From IMG/VR virus record IMGVR_UViG_3300032285_000510, positions 1-44,779 of that record: DNA of 44,779 nucleotides; one strand, given 5' to 3'. This DNA comes from a virus. Below are positions 23,415 through 30,685 of this stretch, piece after piece (position 1 is the stretch's first letter; every line of letters starts with the position of its first letter). The notes beneath the pieces are model-generated. The model was not told where the DNA came from. It did not search any database and saw nothing but the letters and a program-made list of their open reading frames with translations. The position numbers and the translations under genes were made by a program.

Positions 23415-24091
23415 TATTCTATTTTACCACCTTTACTCATCCATTCGTATCCAATTTTAAAACCAAGCGATTTACCCTGTTTTGCACCAGAACGAAGGTT
23501 GTGTTTATATGTTTCAACATTTTTAAAATGTTCCATAATGCCACTAGAAATAATAAAAGATTGTGTGAAGTAGTTATCAAAGAAGTCTTTTAATGTTGAT
23601 TCAAAGGAGCCTTGAACACCACTGCCACCAGGATTTTCTACAACGATAGATTTCTTTGTAAAAACTTGTTCCCCATTATCGTTAAAAGTAAGAACCCCAT
23701 TTAGTTTTGGCTTAATGACTACTGGAAGACCTTTTTCCATAATGTTTGCTTTATCATAAAAAGGAGTAGTTGAACCATTTGATACGCTTTTTGATTGTGA
23801 AAAAGTATAATTAAAAGAAATATTATTTTTACCAGTAACTATATAGTCTATGTCAAATAGTCTTGCTTGAGGGCTTCCTTCTTGATACCACTCATAAATA
23901 TGATGTAGTGTTTGTGGACTTACTCTAGCATTTGAGTCTATAAAGTTTTTTAAAGATTCTACAATAGTTTTACCAAAATTATCTAGAAACACTTCTTTTC
24001 CTTTTTCAGCACCATCCAAGAATCCAATAGAATATTGAGTAATATTGTTTAACTCTTGTATAAATGCTTTAGTATCTAGTTCTACTCTCAA
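23414..24091 (-). CDS. Neck / tail completion protein (HK97 gp10-like position)
   Basis: A 225-residue protein between stopper and terminator genes, where HK97 gp10-type neck proteins lie. Residues 1-60 are helical (FIQELNNITQYSIGFLDGAE, then GKTIVESLKNFID), and a middle beta region includes PVVIKPKLNGVLTFND followed by a helical end. The start is a TTG at 24091 overlapping the upstream TGA by three bases (TTGA); I find no better ATG downstream that keeps the N-terminal helix. Only a weak GGCGG precedes it. Role is inferred from gene order. Confidence 0.6.
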   Translation of the reverse strand: MRVELDTKAFIQELNNITQYSIGFLDGAEKGKEVFLDNFGKTIVESLKNFIDSNARVSPQTLHHIYEWYQEGSPQARLFDIDYIVTGKNNISFNYTFSQSKSVSNGSTTPFYDKANIMEKGLPVVIKPKLNGVLTFNDNGEQVFTKKSIVVENPGGSGVQGSFESTLKDFFDNYFTQSFIISSGIMEHFKNVETYKHNLRSGAKQGKSLGFKIGYEWMSKGGKIE

Positions 24092-24537
24092 AGGTCTACC
24101 GCCTGATTTTCGGAACGTCTGAGAATAAGTTTATAATATTCAGTTTTACCAAATGCTCCAATAACAGGATTAAGTGTTGCTACTTCAAATAATGTTGCTT
24201 TTCCAGAACGTGGTCCAGAACTTTCATTATAGATAATTTCTCCATTTGCACTTCTAATATTTGTAATAATAATATTAGTCAATGAATACAATGTTTCTGT
24301 TGTTGATTGAGTTACATCAGAACGTACTCTTCCAGAAATAGAATTATCTATATTTATATTTGCTTCAGCATTAACATCTTTTTTATTTTTAAGTCCTGCT
24401 GGATTAAAAGCACAAGCAACTGATTTATCTAATACCCAAGTCTTTTTAAGATTTCCATATGCTCCTGTTTCAACAATAGGATAATAAATATCCATCAGCA
24501 AAGGATATACAAAGTCTGTTTTTTCACAAGTAGCCAT
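24088..24537 (-). CDS. Head-tail connector stopper-like protein
   Basis: A 149-residue protein placed after the adaptor. It is mostly beta sequence (MDIYYPIVETGAYGNLKKTW; LYSLTNIIITNIRSANGEII), with a basic/aromatic end (YYKLILRRSENQ), consistent with the small beta-barrel stopper ring that closes the portal. The start overlaps the adaptor stop (TAATG), with AGGA eight bases upstream. It could also be another neck ring protein. Confidence 0.6.
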   Translation of the reverse strand: MATCEKTDFVYPLLMDIYYPIVETGAYGNLKKTWVLDKSVACAFNPAGLKNKKDVNAEANINIDNSISGRVRSDVTQSTTETLYSLTNIIITNIRSANGEIIYNESSGPRSGKATLFEVATLNPVIGAFGKTEYYKLILRRSENQAVDL

Positions 24538-25703
24538 TATAGTAATCCTGGTTTAATGAGTGTTCCCTTATAGTTGCTAAGGATTTTATCTACAATCATA
24601 TTTCCAGTACCCTCCAAGAACTGTGGGGCAAACTTAATATCAAACTGGTCAGTGCTATACTCAGTTACAAAACGATTATAATAGTCATTATTTCCACACT
24701 TGATTTCTTCAATAAGCATCTTGCTTGCAATCTCTACATCTGGTGGAACAGCCTTGAATCCAGCATCTACAATAATAATATAGTCGTATCCTCTTGGAAA
24801 AGCAATTGGATAAAAACCATAAAAACCAATATCTCCAACAGCACCAGGAAGATTAAGTGGTGCTTGTTCCATACGGTTATATTCTCCAAATTCCATACGC
24901 ATAATTGCTGAATTATCTAAAGATGGCTTATAACTATATTCCCATTGTGATTGAACACCACCACGAGTAGTAATTGCTTCATTGTTTGTAGCAACCACAG
25001 TTGTGTTGTCAATACTAAAAGTTGTTGAAGTAGGAGTATTTTTTACATAAAAAGTTCCATTAAATTTTGTTGGGGTAACTCCTGAAATGGTTACATATTG
25101 ACCAGTCTGTAAACCATGAGTAATAGTGGTTGTTAGAGTAACAAGACCATTGGCAACAGTTACATTTTGAATTGAAATACCAATAGGTGTATTTTCTGCA
25201 TCATAAACAAGGACGTTATTCTCGTATACTTTTAGTACACGGTTTACTGGATGCCATACAGGAAAATAATCATTACCCTCGCCTGTACGCTGAAGAACTA
25301 GTTTGTGATTATAGAATGCTCCACCAGTTCCAGAACCTTCCATAAGATAGGTATCAATAATAGAACGAGCAATGATTTCATACTTTTTGTATTCTTCAAT
25401 ATCTGCTGTTGTAGTAGCAAGACTATTTGGGTTTGTATATGGTCTATAAACTGTTAAATTATCTTCTAAAACAATTTCACCATATATATCTGTTTCATAA
25501 ATTTTTACCGCAAAGTCACGGTCAAATTGTGCTTTTGCTCTAGGAATAACATATGTAACCTGTTTATTTGAATCTGAAGTTAGAGTGGTTTGTTCAATTG
25601 AGTGGTCCACCAAATCCTCAACTTCAAAAATGTATGGTGCATTTGCACTAGGGACATCCCATTTAGTTGAAATTGGATATGGTGGAACCCTCAATACTTC
25701 CAT
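24537..25703 (-). CDS. Head-tail adaptor with inserted beta module
   Basis: A 388-residue protein. The N-terminal 170 residues and the C-terminal 100 residues (PPDVEIASKMLIEEIKCGNN, then YYNRFVTEYSTDQFDIKFAP and a VDKILSNYKG end) look like one helical connector protein split by an insert. The insert at about 180-250 is a recurrent beta module (THGLQTGQYVTISGVTPTKF...GTFYVKN...TTFSIDN). With a small head protein before it and a stopper after it, it most likely forms the ring below the portal. At 388 residues it is much longer than typical adaptors (about 100-180), the difference being partly the insert. It begins directly after the preceding stop (TAAATG) with GGAGG about 12 bases upstream. 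Confidence 0.6.
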   Translation of the reverse strand: MEVLRVPPYPISTKWDVPSANAPYIFEVEDLVDHSIEQTTLTSDSNKQVTYVIPRAKAQFDRDFAVKIYETDIYGEIVLEDNLTVYRPYTNPNSLATTTADIEEYKKYEIIARSIIDTYLMEGSGTGGAFYNHKLVLQRTGEGNDYFPVWHPVNRVLKVYENNVLVYDAENTPIGISIQNVTVANGLVTLTTTITHGLQTGQYVTISGVTPTKFNGTFYVKNTPTSTTFSIDNTTVVATNNEAITTRGGVQSQWEYSYKPSLDNSAIMRMEFGEYNRMEQAPLNLPGAVGDIGFYGFYPIAFPRGYDYIIIVDAGFKAVPPDVEIASKMLIEEIKCGNNDYYNRFVTEYSTDQFDIKFAPQFLEGTGNMIVDKILSNYKGTLIKPGLL

Positions 25704-26096
25704 TTAGGCAAAAGCCTCCGCCACTTCGTCTGGTGTTGCTAGACGAACGCCACGCTGCTTTAGCCAAAACTCTACATACTTGTTTGGAACAATGTTGTAA
25801 CCAACATTAATTTTTCCAGGTCCATCTGCATATAGATTTCTTGTAGAGAAAATAGCAACCTTTTCTGGTGCAACATCTGTTGCTGTTGGTGCCTTTTCTA
25901 CCTTCGGCTTGTTAGCCTTTGTGGTTGTTGAACCCATTACGCCATCCTCATTGAATCCCAATGTAGGAACGTCTTTTGTTGGTTCTGGTGTTACGATAAC
26001 CTTATCTTCAGCCACTTCTGCTACTGGTTCTACAACTGCATCTACAGTTACTTCTTCAGTTACAGGGGTTGTTTCGGTTTCTTTGTTTTCAGCCAT
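25704..26096 (-). CDS. Small acidic head-associated protein
   Basis: A 130-residue protein. Residues 1-75 are Glu/Thr/Val/Pro-rich low-complexity sequence (TEEVTVDAVVEPVAEVAEDK), whereas the last 55 are compact and look conserved (KVAIFSTRNLYADGPGKINV, then a WLKQRGVRLATPDEVAEAF helix). It follows the capsid gene and has its own promoter and an AAGGAGG site, suggesting high output. A capsid decoration or head-joining role is plausible, but I do not recognise the family. The acidic N-terminus is similar in style to that of the nested scaffold. Confidence 0.6.
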   Translation of the reverse strand: MAENKETETTPVTEEVTVDAVVEPVAEVAEDKVIVTPEPTKDVPTLGFNEDGVMGSTTTKANKPKVEKAPTATDVAPEKVAIFSTRNLYADGPGKINVGYNIVPNKYVEFWLKQRGVRLATPDEVAEAFA

Positions 26097-26103
26097 GATA
26101 AAT

Positions 26104-26131
26104 CCTCCTTAGATTTATTTTAATTATACCA
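26104..26131 (-). promoter_or_regulatory. Extended -10 promoter TGGTATAAT and strong ribosome binding site
   Basis: TGGTATAAT at 26123-26131, predicted start near 26116, then AAGGAGG at 26104-26110 and ATG at 26096. A leadered unit of the same type as at 21232. Confidence 0.6.
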
Positions 26132-26139
26132 GATAAATG

Positions 26140-26173
26140 TAGAAAGGGGGTAGAGAAATTAATCCCTACCCCC
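26140..26173 (-). terminator. Terminator after major capsid gene
   Basis: Eight-base-pair stem GGGGGTAG/CTACCCCC (arms 26166-26173 and 26146-26153) with a 12-base loop, followed by TTTCTACATTT on the minus strand. The T-tract is moderate. Confidence 0.7.
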
Positions 26174-26196
26174 AATCAAAGGATACACATTACAGA

Positions 26197-27339
26197 TTAC
26201 TCTGTAGTTGTGTCTGCGAATGCAACTGCATCCAGTTCTTCCCATGCGATACCGAAACGAACGAATACTGTATATTCTACAGTGTCCTTCTTTGGAACAT
26301 AGAAACGGTTTACAGTGATATCTCTCTGGAAGCCCCAAATACGGTTCTGTGGGAATGTTAGGTCAACAAATCCTGCAGGGTAGTAAGGAACTTCAAGAAC
26401 AGGTACACCTAGAACACGAGTTTGACGTGCACCACCGAAAGTCTGGTTTGCACCACCAAGGAACTCGCCACGACTGCCTTCGGTAGAACCGATGACGTTG
26501 TAGACAGTACCATTGTTCTTAACGATGTTAGCAAATGTGTCTGTACCAGCATAGAACTTTAGACCATTAGTAATGGCACGGTATCTACGAGGCATAGCAA
26601 GAATCAATGACTGCAACTTATCAGTTGTCCAGTCAGTGAAGCCTGTGTCAACAACTTCGTGAGCCTTTCCAAGGTTTGAACCAGAACCAGTGTTTGGACT
26701 AGTCTTTTCCAAGTTAATGAATCCATTCATAATGCTTAGGAATGAACCTGTTGAACCATCACCATTAATGGCTAGGTCTTCGATGTCATTACCGAAAGCA
26801 TTAGTCATTAGACGAACTAGGTGGTCCTCTAGAGCAGCACCCTCGATGTTATCTTCGAGTGACTCTGCAGAAACTTCCCAGTCTAGACGAATCTTCTTGG
26901 TTGTTAGTTCTACCTTTGAGAAAGTAGCACCAGTGTTGGTGTAAGTTGAGACACCCTGGCTTGCAGCACGAATAACACGGTCTCCCACGTTAATCTTCTC
27001 AAGTTCCATTGTGTTTGCTCTCATTGTTACTCTGCGACCGTCCTGTGCAAGTGTGGTTGCGTCCCAAACATAATCGATAAATCGTTTTGCCTGTTCAGGG
27101 CGTAGGATACCAGTACCTGGGTAAGTTGGACTTGCAGTAGCAGATGGATTTACACCATTTGGTCCTGTGGTAACACCAAAGTTAGCGGTTGGGCTGTTGC
27201 TTAGGTATGTACCGTGTTCCGAGAAAGCACCAGTTCCGCTTGTAGGCTGACCTGTTGCTCCGAAAGCACCTTCAGCGTTAGGATAGTTGTTCACTGGACT
27301 AGCGGTTGAAGGCATATTTTTGATAATTTCTTCTGACAT
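26197..27339 (-). CDS. Major capsid protein (HK97 fold)
   Basis: A 380-residue protein, directly downstream of the protease. It has a Gly/Ser/Thr-rich N-terminal arm of about 75 residues (FGATGQPTSGTGAFSEHGTY), then the HK97-fold body: LRPEQAKRFIDYVWDATTLA, strands with WEVSAESLEDN, a long spine helix (LEDHLVRLMTNAFGNDIEDL), the AINGDGS turn typical of gp5-type capsids, and a final domain with VLGVPVLEVPYYP. The ATG at 27339 has AGGAGGTG eight bases upstream; a GTG at 27351 overlaps that site and is rejected. It is followed by a terminator. Higher GC than most neighbours suggests translational selection. The coat subunit assembles around the scaffold encoded upstream and is matured by the protease. 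Confidence 0.92.
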   Translation of the reverse strand: MSEEIIKNMPSTASPVNNYPNAEGAFGATGQPTSGTGAFSEHGTYLSNSPTANFGVTTGPNGVNPSATASPTYPGTGILRPEQAKRFIDYVWDATTLAQDGRRVTMRANTMELEKINVGDRVIRAASQGVSTYTNTGATFSKVELTTKKIRLDWEVSAESLEDNIEGAALEDHLVRLMTNAFGNDIEDLAINGDGSTGSFLSIMNGFINLEKTSPNTGSGSNLGKAHEVVDTGFTDWTTDKLQSLILAMPRRYRAITNGLKFYAGTDTFANIVKNNGTVYNVIGSTEGSRGEFLGGANQTFGGARQTRVLGVPVLEVPYYPAGFVDLTFPQNRIWGFQRDITVNRFYVPKKDTVEYTVFVRFGIAWEELDAVAFADTTTE

Positions 27340-27363
27340 TTTATTTTTCACCTCCTAGTGATT

Positions 27364-27852
27364 TTATTTTAGTAAATCGGATGTTGTGAGGAAACTTCCG
27401 CCCCATACTGATTTTTCCACCAGTACTGGTTCCTGAACGACATCAAAGATGTCGCCAGACTTACGGAAAGCGGTGTCTGCTTCTACAGCATCGATACGCT
27501 TTCCAAGATTGTTAAAATCAGTTTCTGCATCTGTAACCTTTGAGGTAACAAATCCAACTGACTTCTTTAGTTCAGCAACTTCTGCAACTAGTGATGCATT
27601 TGCATCTGCTAGAGACTTTACAATTGCTGCAATGTCGCTAAAGGCTGTTGTAACAGTAGAGCCTAGTTCTGATACTGCCTTGGCAATAACTTCCTCTGAA
27701 CCTGGGACTACTTCTTCTACAACTTCTTCTACATGTGTTGGTTCAACTACTGGAGTCTCTTCAACAACTTCTTCTGTAGCAGGAGCGTCAACTACAACTT
27801 CTGCCTCTGGAGCAACATCTACGATTTCATCATTTACGATTTCATCTGACAT
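27364..27852 (-). CDS. Predicted nested scaffolding protein, internal start in protease gene
   Basis: In-frame ATG at codon 255 of the protease gene, preceded by AAGGAG nine bases upstream, a better site than that of the protease itself. It would give a 162-residue protein: an acidic Glu/Val/Pro region (APATEEVVEETPVVEPTHVE), a helical coiled-coil region (TAFSDIAAIVKSLADANASL, AELKKSVG), and a short C-terminus that could bind coat. The design matches lambda C/Nu3, where the scaffold is the C-terminal part of the protease made from an internal start. The separate product is inferred. Confidence 0.6.
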   Translation of the reverse strand: MSDEIVNDEIVDVAPEAEVVVDAPATEEVVEETPVVEPTHVEEVVEEVVPGSEEVIAKAVSELGSTVTTAFSDIAAIVKSLADANASLVAEVAELKKSVGFVTSKVTDAETDFNNLGKRIDAVEADTAFRKSGDIFDVVQEPVLVEKSVWGGSFLTTSDLLK

Positions 27853-28614
27853 GTTATCATTCTCCTTTTTAATAGTCTTAGAAGTATTAATGCCTTTAGC
27901 ACTATCTACTAAGAACTTTACCATGTTGATTTTGTCATCATCTGACTTTTCAACAAAACCTATGTTCTGCATTACGTTTCCATTTACTGGACTAATTGCA
28001 GTTTCATCTTCTGTGATTGTTACCAATCCTGATTCTTTATCCCAGAATACATTCTCTAGAATTGTTTCTGTACCCTCGCCAGTAATGGTGTCAATACCAT
28101 CTACCTTCTCAACAGAAAGTATATTGGCAAACTGATTTGCTGGACTATCCACCAATGAAAGTTCAACCAAATCATAATCTTTGATAATGCGGATAGCAGC
28201 ATCCATTTTCTCATCATATGCGTCATCCCATTTATTCATCTTACCGCCAATTGAGAAACCTGTGTAAGTTCCGTCAATGACTTTTTCCCATGCATCTTGT
28301 GCACCCTTAGAAATGTATGCTGATACATAAATACCCTGATAGAACTTCTTTGCTTCTGGGTCAAAATATTTATCTTCTTTAAATGCTACCATTTTGCCTA
28401 CTGCTTTTGGTTGGTGCATTTCACGGATGTTACCACGGAATTTAGAGAAGGCGTTCAATGATGCTTCTGGGGTAACTATATCATTCTGCTTGTCAATGTT
28501 ATCAAGCGTAGCAAATCCAGATACGATTCTGCGTTCTGTATCTACTTTGGTAAGGGGCATAGAGATACGGACATTATTTCCGTCAATGTCAAAATGTGCC
28601 TTCTGAATACTCAT
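27364..28614 (-). CDS. Prohead maturation protease with C-terminal scaffold region (S78/XkdF-like)
   Basis: A 416-residue protein. Residues 1-170 show the herpes-like prohead protease pattern: SGFATLDNIDKQNDIVTPEA, EMHQPKAVGK (His 67), GTYTGFSIGGK (Ser 121), and LVELSLVDSPAN, each in the usual spacing. It cleaves scaffold and coat during head maturation. Residues of about 250-416 form an acidic, then helical scaffold-like region with its own internal start. It lies between portal and capsid genes, as usual. The start ATG 28614 is seven bases from a TATAAT and has no close Shine-Dalgarno sequence. Length exceeds a protease alone (about 200 residues) because of the fused scaffold. Confidence 0.88.
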   Translation of the reverse strand: MSIQKAHFDIDGNNVRISMPLTKVDTERRIVSGFATLDNIDKQNDIVTPEASLNAFSKFRGNIREMHQPKAVGKMVAFKEDKYFDPEAKKFYQGIYVSAYISKGAQDAWEKVIDGTYTGFSIGGKMNKWDDAYDEKMDAAIRIIKDYDLVELSLVDSPANQFANILSVEKVDGIDTITGEGTETILENVFWDKESGLVTITEDETAISPVNGNVMQNIGFVEKSDDDKINMVKFLVDSAKGINTSKTIKKENDNMSDEIVNDEIVDVAPEAEVVVDAPATEEVVEETPVVEPTHVEEVVEEVVPGSEEVIAKAVSELGSTVTTAFSDIAAIVKSLADANASLVAEVAELKKSVGFVTSKVTDAETDFNNLGKRIDAVEADTAFRKSGDIFDVVQEPVLVEKSVWGGSFLTTSDLLK

Positions 28615-28621
28615 ACTACTA

Positions 28622-28668
28622 ATTATAGCCCCTTTTTATGAAAGTGTTATGTAATTGTTATTATACCA
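28622..28668 (-). promoter_or_regulatory. Tandem -10 promoters upstream of protease-scaffold gene
   Basis: Distal TGGTATAAT at 28660-28668 (predicted start near 28653, leader of about 39 bases) and proximal TATAAT at 28622-28627, seven bases before the ATG (predicted leaderless). Neither has a recognisable -35. Confidence 0.5.
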
Positions 28669-28673
28669 CTTTT

Positions 28674-30272
28674 TTAAGAGGAGCGTCTCCCCTCGCCTTT
28701 AGGATTTCTACCTGCGGTGGTTGCAGTATTATCTGCTTGAGCCTGTTGACGTTCTCCATCACGAGTTCTATTTTGTGCATTGTTTGCATTAGCATCTGCA
28801 GCCTGTCTAGCAGTTGGCTGAATCATTGCATCACCGTCAGAACGTTCCGAAAGGTTAAGAATTTCACGAGCCTCGTTAGGAGCCATAATTTGGTTCTTAA
28901 CATAATTAGTAAGAATCTGTGATTGAGCCAATTCATCAGTAAGAGTAAGTTCATTAAACTTAAGTTCTAGGACATCAGTCTTTTCACGAATAATCTTATT
29001 AAGAATCTTTTCTAGATTACGCTGTGCTGGTCTTGCAACCTGTTCCTTAAATGTACGGTCTTGTGATAGAGATGCTGCTAGTTGTGCTGAATCGCTGCCA
29101 CCAAGTTTTGACAATGGAACTTGATGAGCAATAAGAATATCATCACGAACCTGTTTACGATACTGTGCAAATGAACCTTCTTGTGGCTCATTTTCAATAG
29201 GTTCCATTTTAAATTCAACTTTGTTAGTATCTGAGTCTCCTGGAAGTGGAATATACAAAGTTCTGTGAGACTGTCCTTTAAGACCTGTTTGCAAGAAACG
29301 GAATAGTTTATCTTCTGCATCCTGTGTAAGTTGTGCACCTTTTAGGGTAACAATATAGCGAGGAACAGCCTTGTTATTGAAATAGTCAATGTTATATTGT
29401 GAAGCAAGTTGGTCTCCAAGAATAGATGCCATAGCAGCCATTACATCTGGAACACCATAAAAAGTATTTAGTGGAGAGTATTCTTTTATATGAATAATCT
29501 CATTAGGTCTTGGGTCATCGGTAATGTAATTTACATTCTTTGCCCCAAAGTTACGGAAATAGACAACCTTGTTTGCAATCAACTGAACATAGCCATCACG
29601 AAGTCTACGAACACGCATAGTAGCAGCAGGAATATGACCAATATATCCAATTTCACCAGTTGTAGTTCTACCTATTTCAATATAGCCATTACCCATTGCA
29701 TGAACATCTGTATAAACCTTTTCCATGATAGATGAAAAAGACTCATCTTGATTTAGACTTTCAATCCAATCACGAAGTTGAACTTTAAGTCTTTCGATAC
29801 GTTTACGAGCACGGTCAATCTGTTCTGCTGATGCTGCTTCTAATTTTAAACTTGTTCTATCGGACACTACAAAATCATAGCCAAGACCAACAGTGTTCTC
29901 AACCTTAGCATCAATAGCAGCATGGTTAGCAAAAGAGGTATCATAATAACTAGCAAGTTCATATGGGTTATATGGTGGGGTAATGACATCAAATAGTCCA
30001 TAAGCATTACGGAATACAACACCTGGATTAATAGCATTAGACCTTGCTCCATTAATACCCATTTGAATTGCACCAGCAGATTCTAGATATGCATCATCTC
30101 CTAGAGCCTTAGACATTCTAGTGCTTCTACGTTTAAAATTAGTATTCATACCAGAATAGTTTTTGATTTCATCCCAAGACTTAGCAAATAGGTCCATACT
30201 AGCAAATTCATTTACTGAAAGTTTTGCTTCATCTAAACGAGCAGGGGTATCTGCATTTTCATAAAAACTCAT
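28674..30272 (-). CDS. Portal protein
   Basis: A 532-residue protein. Recognised by the order of blocks: an early helical part (YELASYYDTSFANHAAIDAK), KVENTVGLGYDFVV, then YIEIGRTTTGEIGYIGHIPA (wing), NEIIHIKEYSPLNTFYGVPD, the PRYIVTLKGAQL region and a crown/stem segment (FAQYRKQVRDDILIAHQVPL). It forms the dodecameric ring through which DNA is packaged and to which the tail is attached. The C-terminal 50 residues are low complexity and basic (GRNPKGEGRRSS). It overlaps the upstream gene (TAATG). No terminase gene lies upstream in this window, which is unusual. Confidence 0.9.
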   Translation of the reverse strand: MSFYENADTPARLDEAKLSVNEFASMDLFAKSWDEIKNYSGMNTNFKRRSTRMSKALGDDAYLESAGAIQMGINGARSNAINPGVVFRNAYGLFDVITPPYNPYELASYYDTSFANHAAIDAKVENTVGLGYDFVVSDRTSLKLEAASAEQIDRARKRIERLKVQLRDWIESLNQDESFSSIMEKVYTDVHAMGNGYIEIGRTTTGEIGYIGHIPAATMRVRRLRDGYVQLIANKVVYFRNFGAKNVNYITDDPRPNEIIHIKEYSPLNTFYGVPDVMAAMASILGDQLASQYNIDYFNNKAVPRYIVTLKGAQLTQDAEDKLFRFLQTGLKGQSHRTLYIPLPGDSDTNKVEFKMEPIENEPQEGSFAQYRKQVRDDILIAHQVPLSKLGGSDSAQLAASLSQDRTFKEQVARPAQRNLEKILNKIIREKTDVLELKFNELTLTDELAQSQILTNYVKNQIMAPNEAREILNLSERSDGDAMIQPTARQAADANANNAQNRTRDGERQQAQADNTATTAGRNPKGEGRRSS

Positions 30273-30667
30273 TAATCATCACGCCCATATAGGTCTAATG
30301 TCTTCTTAGCATCTACAAGTGCACCAAGGTCTGTTTCAGAAGGAATATATCCCTGTGCCATACGGTCAATCTGTTCACTATATTCTTCATCTGATACCTT
30401 GCGAACATTTGCATAAAACAATGGTCTACCATCTGGAAAGCCTAACCATCTTGCTTCATTACGAAGTAATTCAACTCTTGATTCATCACCACGCATAGAG
30501 TCAATGCTTAAGGCATTTCCATGGTCATCTGTTAAGACTTTGCCAGAACGTAGTTGCCAAACATAGATTCCATAATCCGAAAATGGTTCTTCTACGACAG
30601 AAATTTTTGTTTTGCCAATTTGGTTGGGCATGACTTGACCAATATCTTTGTTAGTGTCTATATTCAT
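30272..30667 (-). CDS. Small conserved protein encoded before portal, unknown function
   Basis: A 131-residue protein starting MNIDTNKDIGQVMPNQIGKT. It is mixed beta/alpha: YGIYVWQLRSGKVLTDDHGN, then ESRVELLRNEARWLGFPDGR and a helical end (TDLGALVDAKKTLDLYGR). I do not recognise a family. Its stop overlaps the portal start (TAATG), so the two are probably co-translated, and a head-assembly or packaging-accessory role is possible. ATG 30667 is preferred to a GTG at 30673, since the extended -10 (30675-30683) predicts transcription starting at about 30668. Confidence 0.6.
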   Translation of the reverse strand: MNIDTNKDIGQVMPNQIGKTKISVVEEPFSDYGIYVWQLRSGKVLTDDHGNALSIDSMRGDESRVELLRNEARWLGFPDGRPLFYANVRKVSDEEYSEQIDRMAQGYIPSETDLGALVDAKKTLDLYGRDD

Positions 30668-30674
30668 AACCACT

Positions 30675-30683
30675 AGTATACCA
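30675..30683 (-). promoter_or_regulatory. Extended -10 promoter TGGTATACT, predicted leaderless
   Basis: TGGTATACT seven bases before ATG 30667, lying just after the stop codon of the 1083-aa gene (whose CTATAAT end also looks like a -10). Confidence 0.5.
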
Positions 30684-30685
30684 TA

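Noticed and set aside
27449-28135. A 228-codon plus-strand open frame opposite the protease gene
   Set aside because: It is antisense to a well-supported gene, Ser/Thr-rich by reflection of acidic codons, and has no ribosome binding site or promoter.
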